This document shows positions 1-50,256 of a DNA stretch of 64,000 bases, in pieces. The stretch's first letter is position 1. Every line of letters begins with the position of its first letter. The DNA lies in contig NC_040013.1 in assembly GCF_000972845.2 (NCBI RefSeq), positions 10,008,061 through 10,072,060 on the forward strand, in the 5' to 3' direction. The notes under the pieces were generated by a model. The model worked only from the letters and a program-made list of their open reading frames with translations. It did not search any database and was not told where the DNA came from. Position numbers and translations under genes: made by a program. Source of the stretch: Larimichthys crocea (Eukaryota; Chordata; Actinopteri; Sciaenidae).

Positions 1-339
1 CAGAGTATTCATACTCATCTGCAGCACAATGCTGCAAACTCCTTAGGGGTCAGCATATGGCTGCACATAATTTCTTTTGTGCCTCTGAAGTGGCCCTAAA
101 CACTTCTTATTAATGTGTCAATATGGTCCAGATTTTGCTGCATATAGAGGCAGACTGCATCATAACTATGAACATACCGACAATACTAATATGCTCTTGT
201 TGCTAGAATAATAAGCACATTATCATATGTGATTCATTAGTGCAGTATTGCCAAATCACAGTAAAATATCCAGCTGAGACATAACCTATTTCCTATTTAT
301 GTTGTTTGCCCATTGTGTTGTGCCCATTCAGTTGTAAAA

Positions 340-960
340 GCAGAAATATCTTGTGGGACACAGGGCCAGCCCCGGATATTTAGTGGCCCTGAACAAGATT
401 TTGTTTGTGGGCCCCAAAAAAGTCAACATATCGCACACACCACTAATAACTGAACGAACACATGCACACAATAGAGATGGACAAATCATTCAACATCATA
501 CCTCTTGCTGTATTTGCTGTAATAAGTAATAAGTAAGTCCAAGTCAATGTGTGGCACTGACAAATATTGCAGAGAATTACTAAGCAAACACTTTTCTGGT
601 GGTTTCACCGGGGTTCAGTGGTGGACTCGGACTGTCTGTAGGGCAATATATTTGAAAAGGAGGGCACCACCTGCATGCAGTGGGGTATCAGGATACAAAA
701 TGTTGTAATGCATTTGTGGCAAAACAATTTCAAGCCCTTTTCTAGCATGTAGGGCTACTGAGCCAAGGCCTCCTGAATTAGAGGGCAGCATGTTAATGCA
801 TTGCACCGTGTTTTCTCCACTTTAAGGGCATCATAGAAGGCATTTCATCACATTTTCTTGCACTTTGCGCCACCATAGAGGACACATTATCATGTTTTAT
901 CTACCATAGAGGCATCCAATAAGGTTCTTTTGGCCCCAGCCAGCCCCCTTGAGTAAACCT
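340..960. repeat. degenerate dispersed repeat (probable fish DNA transposon relic)
   Basis: Repeated phrases such as agtggccctgaacaag, gtgggccccaaaa, gggcaccacc, ccaccatagaggacac and taccatagaggcatcc resemble old fish interspersed repeats. No termini or open frame are identifiable. Recognised by general resemblance only. Confidence 0.3.
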
Positions 961-1699
961 GCGCTGTTCAGTACACTCACTTTGTGTTCACGAACGTTAC
1001 AAAGACCTGATGCCCTTGATGGTCTAAATTTAAAGAAGAACATGCGTGACTACAATCTTCAAGCCCTGTGCAGTGATTCAGAAACGTGCTGTTTTTAGCT
1101 TGTAATCAAAGGCTTGCTCATTAGAAATGTCTTGACTTTGATGGTATGGAGGTGGTGCGCAAAACAATGTCATAAGCCTTAAACAAAAACACCTAAAAAT
1201 AAAGATCTGCATGGAAACCACATTAGCTTTCCGTCACTGTGGCATTATGGAAGATCTGTTGTTTTTGTGAGAAAGAATAAGATGCTGTCACCTAGTAGAT
1301 GACATGACTAATTAGTATTGTTTGTAGTCAGTATGTTTACATCAGAGAGATGCATTACAGGGCTCACTATCCTGCCTTTGTCTGGCAGACAGACTCTCAG
1401 CTTGCTTTAATAAACGAGAAAATACCCTACAAACTTTCTGAACCGTCAGCCACCAGCAGCCTCGTCTGGGCTGCAGATCTTTCTTCACTTAATATTAGAA
1501 GGCGAGCAATTTCTTTGATTTTGGGGGAGGATGCCTGCCACTGAGCATGTGTTATGTGACAAATGGATGCTTGTGTATTGTATTCTTTTCTCTGGAATTC
1601 AATAAAGGTGAAAAGGCTGGCTTATAAAGTGTCAGACTGTTGCGGTGTGGAAACATCAATGGTGTCACGGTGTCACAATCTGCACCCACCCACTAACAC

Positions 1700-1784
1700 T
1701 TACAGGAGGAGGAGGGGGTGGGGAGGTTTAATCAGAGGGGGGGGTAGAGCAAAGATGAGGAGGAGATGAGAAATGAGAGGATAG

Positions 1785-1815
<31 letters not shown>

Positions 1816-1816
1816 G
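1700..1816. repeat. G-rich block followed by (GA)n microsatellite
   Basis: G runs (gggggtgggg, then a run of eight G) precede a pure GA tract at about 1785-1815. The G-rich half could form a G-quadruplex, though one loop would be long. Confidence 0.75.
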
Positions 1817-1925
1817 GGTTGATCTTACCAAAGATGCAGACAGTCTGCCATCTATTGGACGAGTCACAACATGCATGTTAGTATTTAATGTCCTACATTC
1901 TTTCAGTTGTAGTGTTATTTTTAAA

Positions 1926-1939
1926 CACTAGGTGGCGAT
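1926..1939 (+). promoter_or_regulatory. CTCF-like motif ACACTAGGTGGCGA
   Basis: The core CACTAGGTGGCG fits the CTCF consensus closely. It lies about 1.9 kb upstream of the pacs2 start codon, in the same orientation as the motif at 59002. Binding not shown. Confidence 0.3.
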
Positions 1940-2793
1940 GCACTCCACAACTTCATTACTTAGTCACTTCAACTGTTGTGGTAATTTTGAGAGAGAAGCA
2001 TGTCAGAATGACTCAAAGGACACACAGCTGTGATAAAATGAAAACTATCAGAGGAAGGCCATCATCCACTGCAGACTATATTTGAAAAAAGCTCTGGTCT
2101 CCATATCCAGGTACTTTGATATAATAAGAAAAGTCAGTGATTTCTTCCTTTAAGAACACTTTCACTCATACATAATAGATTATCTAACAACTCAGTTTGG
2201 TGTAACGCACAATGAGTTTTGAGCCTTGCCTCACCTAAACCATAAATTCACTGATGAATTCTATATGAACCTAATCTTGTTAAATGTATTGTCAGACAAA
2301 AAAAAGTAATAGTGAGCTCAGGAATGACAAATTTCAAAGCTGTATTATGGCTGCCATCATCATTACTAACAACTCCAGGGGATGTGGAAACTGTTTCCGT
2401 ATGGAAGATTAAGTGCTATCAGGTGCACAGCCTAGCAATGATTAAAGATTGGGTTTTTTACACTCAGCATGTTTTGCAGTGGCAACAATACATCCCATGA
2501 GACTGTAACAAACAAAGTGCTGAGTTTAAAAAATAGTGTATTTCACCTTTGTGAGCTGTGGTGTATGCCAATAGTTTACTGCTCTGTTGAAGGTCTCAAC
2601 AAACAGCTGAGAAAGTCTAAGAAGCACAGCTGAAGCTGCCAACAACGATGACTTGTTTTGTTCAAATGATGTATCGCTGTTAGGTCAGACTAGCTGATTG
2701 TGCAAACCGCAGTAAGATTTGACAAAATCAGGAACTTTTTTTCCCCCCAGTGAGTTTAAACAGGCTGTCACACACCTTACCCAACCCTCATGA

Positions 2794-2860
2794 GCAAGTC
2801 AAGTCAAGTCATCTTTATTTGAGTCCTTAGTCACAGTTTGAGTAATGGCTTTCACAACAT
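2794..2860. repeat. short dispersed-repeat fragment (caagtcaagtcatctttatt type)
   Basis: The phrase agtcaagtcaagtcatcttt followed by atttgagt resembles a short repeat end that is very common in percomorph fish. Only the end is preserved. Confidence 0.35.
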
Positions 2861-3841
2861 GAGAAAACAAAGAAACAAGTACCATGGCATTAGTGATCAC
2901 AGGACTAATGACAAATCATGAATAATGGGGACTTACCAAAGAAAGTCCTGCTGGCCACGATTGTGAAACCATTTTTCCATAAACAGTTATACATATATAT
3001 GTTTTTATAACAATTGCAATCTAATGGTTTGTAATCACACATAAACAAGTGTTTATAGTGTATACCAATCAACCAATGACAAACCTTTCCCTAAAAAGGT
3101 CACTCTTCATCACAATGTCAAGTTCACTGAGGATCTACATTATGTTTTAGTTGTTTATATCTCAACATCAGAATTTGCAGCCACGTTCATTTAGAATAAT
3201 ACATGTGGTCACTATTTAAAAGTCTTTCCATGTTGAACTGCTATCCCTTTATTTATGTTAGAACTTTGTGTCAGGAAATAGGGCGTGTTTGACTTGATAT
3301 AAAAAATGATCCTCACTAATTGTAAGCGTGTGTTCACCACCAGGTGTTCTTACAGATCAGACTTGGTATTTATGTGTAAGAAAATGTGATTTTTATGACT
3401 TTTATATCCATTCTGCTTCATTAAACTATTCACATAGCCAATGAACAGAACTGATGGGAAAGTGGACATAAACAAGTTTTTTTTAAACAAATAAAATAAA
3501 CAAGTTTACAAAAGCTAACTACTACCGAGCTGATTATTTCCTGTAACATCACTGTGTATAACAGCTACTCCTAAATACTTTTCCCGTCATTAGTGTGTTA
3601 CAGGAAAACATGTAAGACGAGTAGTTCTGAAGCTTGGTTGACATTAAAAATATGTCCCACCCCAGAAACAGGGACGTGCTGCCCCCTATCAGCAGTGACA
3701 TGCCCCGCCCCGCCTATCAGCATCTCCAGTCAGTGTAGAGGAGCTGGGAGTCTGGAGGAGCAGGAGCAGGCAGCACAGAGTTCAGCGGCTCCCGCGTTCG
3801 TCCGACACTTAGCTAGAGCTGCTCCCCAGGCAGTGGAGGTG

Positions 3842-44300
<40,459 letters not shown>

Positions 44301-45131
44301 CCCTGGCTGCCATCCACCCAACCGCCACCAGACTCTCCGCTGCACTTGTCTCACCGAGAGGCTACAGAGAATTCGAGGGAAAAAAAAAACGGCAGTAATA
44401 GTTTTCCTGTGGAAATCTTGCTGACTCACAAGCACGTGTTCAATACACAAAATGTTCATGTTGTCAATTTGATGTTTTTGATGTTGTTGGGTGTTGTTGT
44501 TGTTTTTTACACACTACAAAAAGAACAAGTACTATTTTGTAAGATTTGTGCTACCGCCTCGGAGGTATTTTGAGGTTTTTGACAATTTGCCACATTTCGA
44601 TAATGGCAGCTGTGTTTGCACTTTGTTTTTGTTAACATTTTATTATTTCTGTGAAATCCTACATTTATTGTTACTCTATAGACAATGGAGGAGTGTGATG
44701 GTGATGTGCAGTGGCGTGTGTGAGATTGTTTGAGACAGTGTTTGTGTTTGTTGTTGAAAGTTGGAATATTGCTGTGAATCTAGATGGAATCCTTCTCTTC
44801 TAACTCAGTGCTCAGTTTTCTTACTCGTCCCTTTACTTTCTGAAAAAGGTAAATTTTTATAGAAAGGAACACAAGTTCTTTTTTTTCTTCTTTTTTTGCC
44901 TCGTTGCTTTTAAGCACACTGTGTACCTAACGCAAATCAAAAAAACAAAACAAAAAAACAACTCAAGCAAGGTATTTTTGAAGGTAGCTATAACGAATGT
45001 AGCTATGACACATTTGTAACGTGTGCACAGTTCATCCGATCAGTTTGTTATTGTAAGTGCTGAAGATTTTGTATTGCTGTTAGTGTACATTCAGACTGTA
45101 CAGTAACACCCATATAGAAGCAGGGTAACAC

Positions 45132-45132
<1 letters not shown>

Positions 45133-45169
<37 letters not shown>
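45133..45169 (+). repeat. (CA)n microsatellite in the pacs2 3'UTR
   Basis: A pure CA run of about 37 bp. In the second copy (near 52955-52980) it is short and interrupted. Confidence 0.9.
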
Positions 45170-45172
<3 letters not shown>

Positions 45173-47092
45173 CAACATATTTCAACTATCAACAGCTGAA
45201 TGCCAAATTAAGTTGTGACTGTGTGAACTGTCTTATTGTTTCAAGGTCCTGAATTGTTTTTCAGTTTTCCACCCGCCTCTGTTAGGTTTTTAACAGCATT
45301 CATTTGGTGAACACTGCCACCGCATGTTCAGCTTGATGTAATGGCCCACAGACCCACATAACTTAAAACAAATACTGGATTTCTCCATTTGTTCAGTGAC
45401 GTGCCAATGTCAAGTTTGTTTTATAGTCTAACCACCAGAGCTCTTGGCTTGGCCGACTTTCATAGTATGTTACACTGATAAATTGTACATTTAATGCATT
45501 TGTGGTCCCTGTGGAGATCAGTATTAAGATTACTGAGCTATGAATTTTGACAAATTAGTGCTCTACATTTGGCCAAATGTAAAAACCCATTAAGCAATTA
45601 CAAGACGTGTGCACATTGTAACCAAGCAATTACTGTTGTGTCCTTTGAATACAGCTTCACCGTGGCTGGACATGCAGATAGCACCTAACCTCCAACATAC
45701 TGACATGTTGGTTGTTTAGTATTGTGCAGGCCTGACATGGGAAATATCTCAGATGAGTAGGTCCGACTTGAAACATGGTTTGACAGTAGTGTCGAGCGCA
45801 ATGCAAGTATTGAATTGCTTTTTAAAATAGGATGAAAAATGTATGGAGTCTAAGTCACTGCCTATGTGTGTCTGTGTAGGTGTGCTATATGTTTGATGGT
45901 ACTCCCTGAATAGTGTTAACGTGAAACTTTTGCAATAGGAAACCTTTGGACAAAGGGCCTTCTGTATGAGTTTGTTGTTGCTTTTTATAAAGTGAAGACT
46001 TACAAGCTTTGATAGGCTGGCTTTTTTTAGTATTGTATAGAAATATATACAAGATGTATTATTGTGAAATCCCCCCCCTCCCACTAAATTGAAAGCACAA
46101 ATAGCTTACCTTTATTTCACAACATAAATGCCAAATATATTTCCAGAACTCATAACTATGAAATTAACTTGTACAATGCAAACACTATTAGGTATGTCAT
46201 TTCTCATACATTTCCCTCACTTTGTAATGCACTTTCATGTGGTTTTATACACATTTTAACTCGAATTTGGGACACACTTTGGTTTTGAGGTGAAGTGATA
46301 GAGGTGTTTGAAACGTAAACCACTACCTATAGTCTGACAGAAGGCTGTTTTGTTTTCCCAAAATGACCCTTTTTCCATTATAGACGATATGTTTATGTTG
46401 ATGGGTTAAAGCGTCCTATGAGGTCTGAAATGCCACCGTGGCTGTCTGTTACTTAAATGTTTTGCCACTTGATGTTGAAAAAGCTTATTCTGCAGCTACC
46501 ACCATACGTGTCTGCCTGTGACTTATACAGTCAAGTTTTCTTGTCTCCTGCTTTTTGAAGGGTTCACTATCTTCTCTTAGTTGGGAGACCAACTGGCCCT
46601 TACATTGTAAAACTCGGGGCTGTGTGTGAAGTGTTAGCCAGGGCAGAGTTGTTTGAGGGAATTTGTCATGTGAGTTAGCCTTTTAAATACTAAACGGGCA
46701 TAACGACAAGCATATTTCAATGTATTTGACCTCGATTTTTTTTTTTTTTTCTTCCCTAAATCTAGAGGTAGCATGGGGGTGTTTTGCAAGACAGGATCAA
46801 TGAGCAGGCATGCTCACTTTGGCAACGCAAAAAAAGAATTAACTTCTAACATCAGTGTTAATGTTTCTCATTGATAGTCAAACTACAAACACAACATGCC
46901 ATCTCATTGCTCCTATTACTTGAAATGCCACCCAGTGTCTTTGCACAAACCCTATTTTAAATGACATGACAGTATTTTTAAATTTACCACTAAAAATATG
47001 GGTTACTCTGCATGTTTTACTATAGATGTAAATATGTTTTGGATTTTTATATTGTTTTGTTTCTTTCCATGCTCTCACAAGCAGTTGTGTTT

Positions 47093-47098
47093 AATAAA
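47093..47098 (+). terminator. pacs2: poly(A) signal AATAAA of pacs2
   Basis: An AATAAA followed within about 20 bp by T-rich sequence, at the end of the long pacs2 3'UTR and immediately before the oppositely oriented mrpl2 tail. Confidence 0.65.
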
Positions 47099-47129
47099 AA
47101 TTTTTAATCTTCTGTACAAACAGCTCGTC

Positions 47130-47135
47130 TTTATT
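47130..47135 (-). terminator. mrpl2: poly(A) signal AATAAA of mrpl2
   Basis: TTTATT on the + strand reads AATAAA on the - strand, about 125 bp past the mrpl2 stop codon. It lies about 35 bp from the pacs2 signal, so the two convergent transcripts probably meet or overlap. Confidence 0.6.
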
Positions 47136-47258
47136 CATGTTTTTCTCTCTGAACAATCCGTTCCATTTCACTGTAAGGACCAATAATTAATACAAGGTGA
47201 TATGCAATATGCAAGAGACAACAATCTTCACAGTCCCAAACATGTCCAGACTCCTGTG

Positions 47259-47468
47259 TTATTTAGCTGAGATCGAGGGCAGGTTGACGTAAGTCTTCAT
47301 CGGAGGCAGTGGTTTAATCTTGCGTCCTGCCCAGCCTCCCTTTCTCTGCCACAAGCCGCTCGAAGGGCGAATGCCAAGCCAGCGATTGCGACCAGCTTTT
47401 CCGATGATCCGTTTATTGTGGTCAATGTTGGACACGCGGCCCACCGTTACCATGCAGGTCTCCAGTAC
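47259..47468 (-). CDS. mrpl2: mrpl2 exon 7 (residues 233-301 and stop)
   Basis: Encodes [60 protein letters not shown] and VNLPSISAK, stop TAA. This is the C-terminal domain of uL2m near the peptidyl-transferase centre. Acceptor acacacag. Confidence 0.96.
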   Translation of the reverse strand, partial: VLETCMVTVGRVSNIDHNKRIIGKAGRNRWLGIRPSSGLWQRKGGWAGRKIKPLPPMKTYVNLPSISAK

Positions 47469-49003
47469 CTGTGTGTATATGTGTGTAAGGATGATAAGTA
47501 TCAGTTCAGAGCAGAATGCGGTTTGAATGACAGACAGACGGTAAAATCTTAATCCAGGTAAACTCACCTGAACCTGCTGCTTCGATGGAAGCTGAACGAT
47601 TGCTGTTCCGTTTACTTTACGGAGCAAAACACCACTTGTGCCTGCAAACAAATACAACATTGAGTTTAGAATAAAAGACATTTTACAGCAGCTATTACCA
47701 AGCTCTAAAGGCTTTTAAGAAACGCTGGACAGAAACATGTTAATAACAGATCACCTGCAGCACGGATGTACTCTGAACCCTTCCCTGGTTGTATCTCCAG
47801 GTTGTTCACCAGTGTTCCCACAGGAAGAGCTCCCAGTGGGTATGCGTCCCCCTCATTGGCTGAGACTGCAGAGTAAAACAAAACGATAACGTGTAATGAA
47901 CTGTCAGAAATCCACCAAGTCTTTGCTTCCATCATCTCAAGGGAAGGTCCATACCTGCCATGCGTCCAATAACTCCTGATGTTTTAATGATGTCTCCAGC
48001 CTGCATGTTCTCGGTCGCGATGATCCATCTTTTCCGGTTTCCTCCAGCTACCAGAGCAATGTCAGCAGATCTGTGAAGATAACACAGATCACGGACGTGT
48101 TCGTAAACTTCAGCATGCACGTTAATAAAAATCCTGTGTGGTGAAAACTGGTCTCACCTGCACGGGTCGTATCGCACTTCAACAACCTTCTCGTCAAAAG
48201 GCTGGGTCTCTTTGTCTTCTTCATAGCGCAGTCGCTGAAAGTCTATACACCGGTATCTTTGTTTATGGCCACCACCGATGCCGTGCGTCCGTATCCTTCC
48301 TGTGTAGGAAGATGAGCGGCTCTTTTCAAATGCCTCTCAAAGTGCTGGAGGCCCTCGACCCGAGGCTAAACTTGACTTCTGATTGATCAGTTGGGAAATT
48401 ATTCTTAGGTGATTCCCATAAAACGCTCAAACAGGTGCTTTTCATGTCAAACTTTAGTTTATTATCGATTATTTGGCCCATTATTTTGTCATTTAACTGA
48501 TTTATCATTTTGGTCTATAAAATCTTCAGATTAATTGCCAAACAAGATCCATTCTCCAGCCCTGCTTACAAAAAAACACAACCACATTTCACTTCTTTAC
48601 TGTGTACCTGAGTGATCTCTGCCTCCTGTCTTTTTCATCCCTATAGGCTTGATGGTGTACTTCTCCCTCTGCTTCCAAAATGTCCTGTTCTGATCCAGAG
48701 AGGCTGTGGTGAGGAATCCTCTGCACTGTCCACTGATCGCACCAGGCAGCCGAGTTCCCAGCTCCAGCTTAGTTAGTGCTGTGACTGCCTGTCGACACAA
48801 AACGCAGACACACACACACACATACACACACACATACATATATACACACATTACACACATACACACACACACCTTACAGCTCAGTATTTGTGGTGATTCT
48901 GCGGTGTGACTGACAGGCTGCGGATGTTTACCTGAGAGGAGAGCACAGCAGGCTGGGAGACAGTCAGGGAGCGCAGAGCTCGAGTTAGACACGACACCGC
49001 CAT
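47259..49003 (-). CDS. mrpl2: mrpl2, mitochondrial large ribosomal subunit protein uL2m (7 coding exons, whole gene)
   Basis: Seven exons join in frame to 906 nt (301 residues plus stop; human is about 305). The family is uL2, which sits at the peptidyl-transferase centre and subunit interface of the mitochondrial ribosome. Visible features: an Arg-containing amphipathic presequence ([17 protein letters not shown]) for mitochondrial import; [20 protein letters not shown] leading to [10 protein letters not shown] (the uL2 RNA-binding OB-fold start); [33 protein letters not shown]; and [16 protein letters not shown] with [15 protein letters not shown] (C-terminal domain). Start chosen at 49003; another ATG abuts it at 49006. 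It converges on pacs2. All splice sites are GT-AG and all phases fit. Confidence 0.96.
47568..47641 (-). CDS. mrpl2: mrpl2 exon 6 (residues 208-232)
   Basis: Encodes [20 protein letters not shown] then QQVQ. The order [16 protein letters not shown] is conserved with human. Acceptor tttgcag, donor gtgagt; 74 nt. Confidence 0.95.
47755..47865 (-). CDS. mrpl2: mrpl2 exon 5 (residues 171-208)
   Basis: Encodes [20 protein letters not shown] then [16 protein letters not shown]. The GALPVGTxxNNxExxPGxGxxYIRAAG block is the uL2 KOW-like domain start. Acceptor ctctgcag, donor gtgatc. Confidence 0.96.
47955..48070 (-). CDS. mrpl2: mrpl2 exon 4 (residues 132-171)
   Basis: Encodes [20 protein letters not shown] then [18 protein letters not shown]. 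[26 protein letters not shown] is characteristic of vertebrate MRPL2. Acceptor ttcacag, donor gtatgg. Confidence 0.96.
48158..48299 (-). CDS. mrpl2: mrpl2 exon 3 (residues 85-132)
   Basis: Encodes [40 protein letters not shown] and EVRYDPCR. HxIGGGHKQxYRxxDF is the universal uL2 signature. Acceptor acacag, donor gtgaga. Intron 2 upstream carries a short hAT-type repeat relic (about 48440-48545). Confidence 0.96.
48440..48545. repeat. hAT-type repeat relic in mrpl2 intron 2
   Basis: The phrases attatcgattatttggccca, ttttggtctataaaatctt and cagattaattgccaaac resemble the end of the 'attaatcgatta' fish MITE family. Also present in the second copy at about 56475-56570. Confidence 0.4.
48608..48788 (-). 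CDS. mrpl2: mrpl2 exon 2 (residues 25-85)
   Basis: Encodes [20 protein letters not shown], a variable presequence and linker, then [20 protein letters not shown] and DHS. The KYTIxPxxMxKxGGRDHxG motif is the conserved uL2m start. Acceptor gtcgacag; intron 1 contains the CA-rich tract at 48806-48870. Confidence 0.94.
48806..48870 (+). repeat. CA-rich microsatellite in mrpl2 intron 1
   Basis: Interrupted cacaca/catata runs. Open frames rich in Cys and Val on the - strand come from this repeat. Confidence 0.85.
48932..49003 (-). CDS. mrpl2: mrpl2 exon 1 (residues 1-24), import presequence
   Basis: Encodes [20 protein letters not shown] then LSSQ: Arg at 8 and 11, no acidic residue, a classical mitochondrial targeting peptide. 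Human has LTRALRSL at the same place (as recalled). Donor gtaaac on the - strand. A second ATG directly upstream (49006) would add one Met. Confidence 0.92.
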
Positions 49004-49019
49004 CATAACAACGTCCTCC

Positions 49020-49389
49020 TGACAGCTGAGAGGAGAAGACAGGAGAGGAGAAGACAGGAGAGGAGAAGAGAGGAAAGAGGAGGAGGAGACAGGAGAGGAG
49101 GAGAGAGGAGAGAAGAGGAGGAGACAGCAGAGGAGAAGAGAGGAGGATAGAGGAGAGGAGGAGACAGGAGAGGAGAGAAGAGGAGGAGAGAGGAGAGAAG
49201 AGGAGGAGAGAGGAGAGAAGAGGAGGAGACAGGAGAGGAGAGAAGAGGAGGAGACAGGAGAGGAGAAGAGAGGAGGAGACAGGAGAGGAGAGAGGAGAGA
49301 AGAGGAGGAGAGATGAGAGGAGAGGAGAGGAGGAGACAGGAGAGGAGAAGAGGAGAGGAGGAGAGAGGAGAGGAGAGGTTGACAGCTGA
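49020..49389. repeat. GA/GGA-rich array flanked by 10-bp direct repeats
   Basis: About 350 bp of imperfect units built from gaggagacaggagagg-like blocks. The array is bracketed by an identical 10-mer, tgacagctga, at 49020-49029 and 49380-49389. On the mrpl2 sense (-) strand this is a continuous pyrimidine tract ending near cagctgtcag, 17 nt before the ATG at 49003, so it may form the tract of a 5'UTR intron acceptor. Open frames of Arg/Glu repeats across it are artefacts. Confidence 0.85.
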
Positions 49390-49656
49390 TAGTTCAGTGA
49401 CGCTTCACTGTGTCCAACACAGTCAACAAACAGCTCTTTCTTTAATTCCCTTTGTCACTTACTTTGGGCTCGTTTCTAAATAACCATCACGTGCCACACT
49501 TCATTAAACCTCTGCTGTTGTTCCTGCGCTGTCATCACTATGCACCGAGTCAACGTGAGCTGCCGCCTAGCTTAGTCTGAATCCAGCGAAGTCTCGGCTC
49601 ATTAACCGTCTCCTGCTTTAATGAACTCATGAACTAAAGCACCACACGTGTCGTTT
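49390..49656 (-). promoter_or_regulatory. mrpl2: mrpl2 upstream flank, first copy
   Basis: A unique-looking sequence upstream of mrpl2 that recurs almost unchanged at 58404-58680, differing by scattered substitutions and small indels. It ends abruptly at 49656, where the sequence switches to a noisy copy of pacs2 intron 18. A 5'UTR exon or promoter of mrpl2 may lie here but cannot be fixed. Confidence 0.4.
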
Positions 49657-50256
49657 TTGCTGTTGGTGCCGATCGGTTTTTTCAGCTCAATACAAATCTC
49701 ACCGCTAGTTTTCGCGTTGCCCCGCCCTTTTTTGCTTACCTTTGTCAGAAAGGATGGACGGTATTTCACCTCTTCTCTGTCGGTCACTAGAATGCATTTT
49801 GCTTTGTTCAAGCTGTCGTTGTTGTCTGGATATGTATTAGATACTGACAATCGGCCGCTGCACCTACCTTCCTATCTGTATGTGAACCTGTCCATGCTGT
49901 TAGTATTGTCAAGTAGCCACACTGTTAATACAGCTGGGCGAATATACACTTGATAAGTAAATTATAGCTCTCTTATCCTGACACTGACTAATAAGAAAGA
50001 CTCTCTTTGTTGTAATGAGCGGTCCTCTCATTCTCTCATTGTAACGGTGGAAACCCCCCCCCCCCCCGAGATGACCCCATTGCACCCAAACAAAGTCATT
50101 GCCATTTCTGCTGCGATGGGACATGGGCAGGCCAGCCACTTGCCACCCTCCTCCAGGACCATTGATTGTTCCATTGGCACCTCTGGAGTGTTTTAAGTGT
50201 TCAAACTCACCTCGTGAGCATACCACAGCCTCATCTACTCTGGTCTGTTTTTACAG

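Larger units (their letters stand above)
1..3600. other. intergenic region upstream of pacs2
   Basis: No coding sequence recognised; open frames are short (under 70 codons) and scattered. It holds repeat relics, a GA microsatellite, a CTCF-like motif and a dispersed-repeat fragment, all listed separately. Confidence 0.7.
44301..47112 (+). other. pacs2: pacs2 3'UTR (about 2.8 kb)
   Basis: No open frame or exon follows the stop until the poly(A) signal at 47093. The tract is AT-rich, with a CA microsatellite at 45133-45169, poly(T) and poly(A) runs, and a C-run near 46073. Its length is inferred from the last strong poly(A) signal before mrpl2; earlier sites may also be used. Confidence 0.65.

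Noticed and set aside
3593..3841. In-frame N-terminal extension of pacs2
   Set aside because: The frame is open but has no ATG upstream of 3842. Family members start with the same kind of short Gly/Ala-rich leader.
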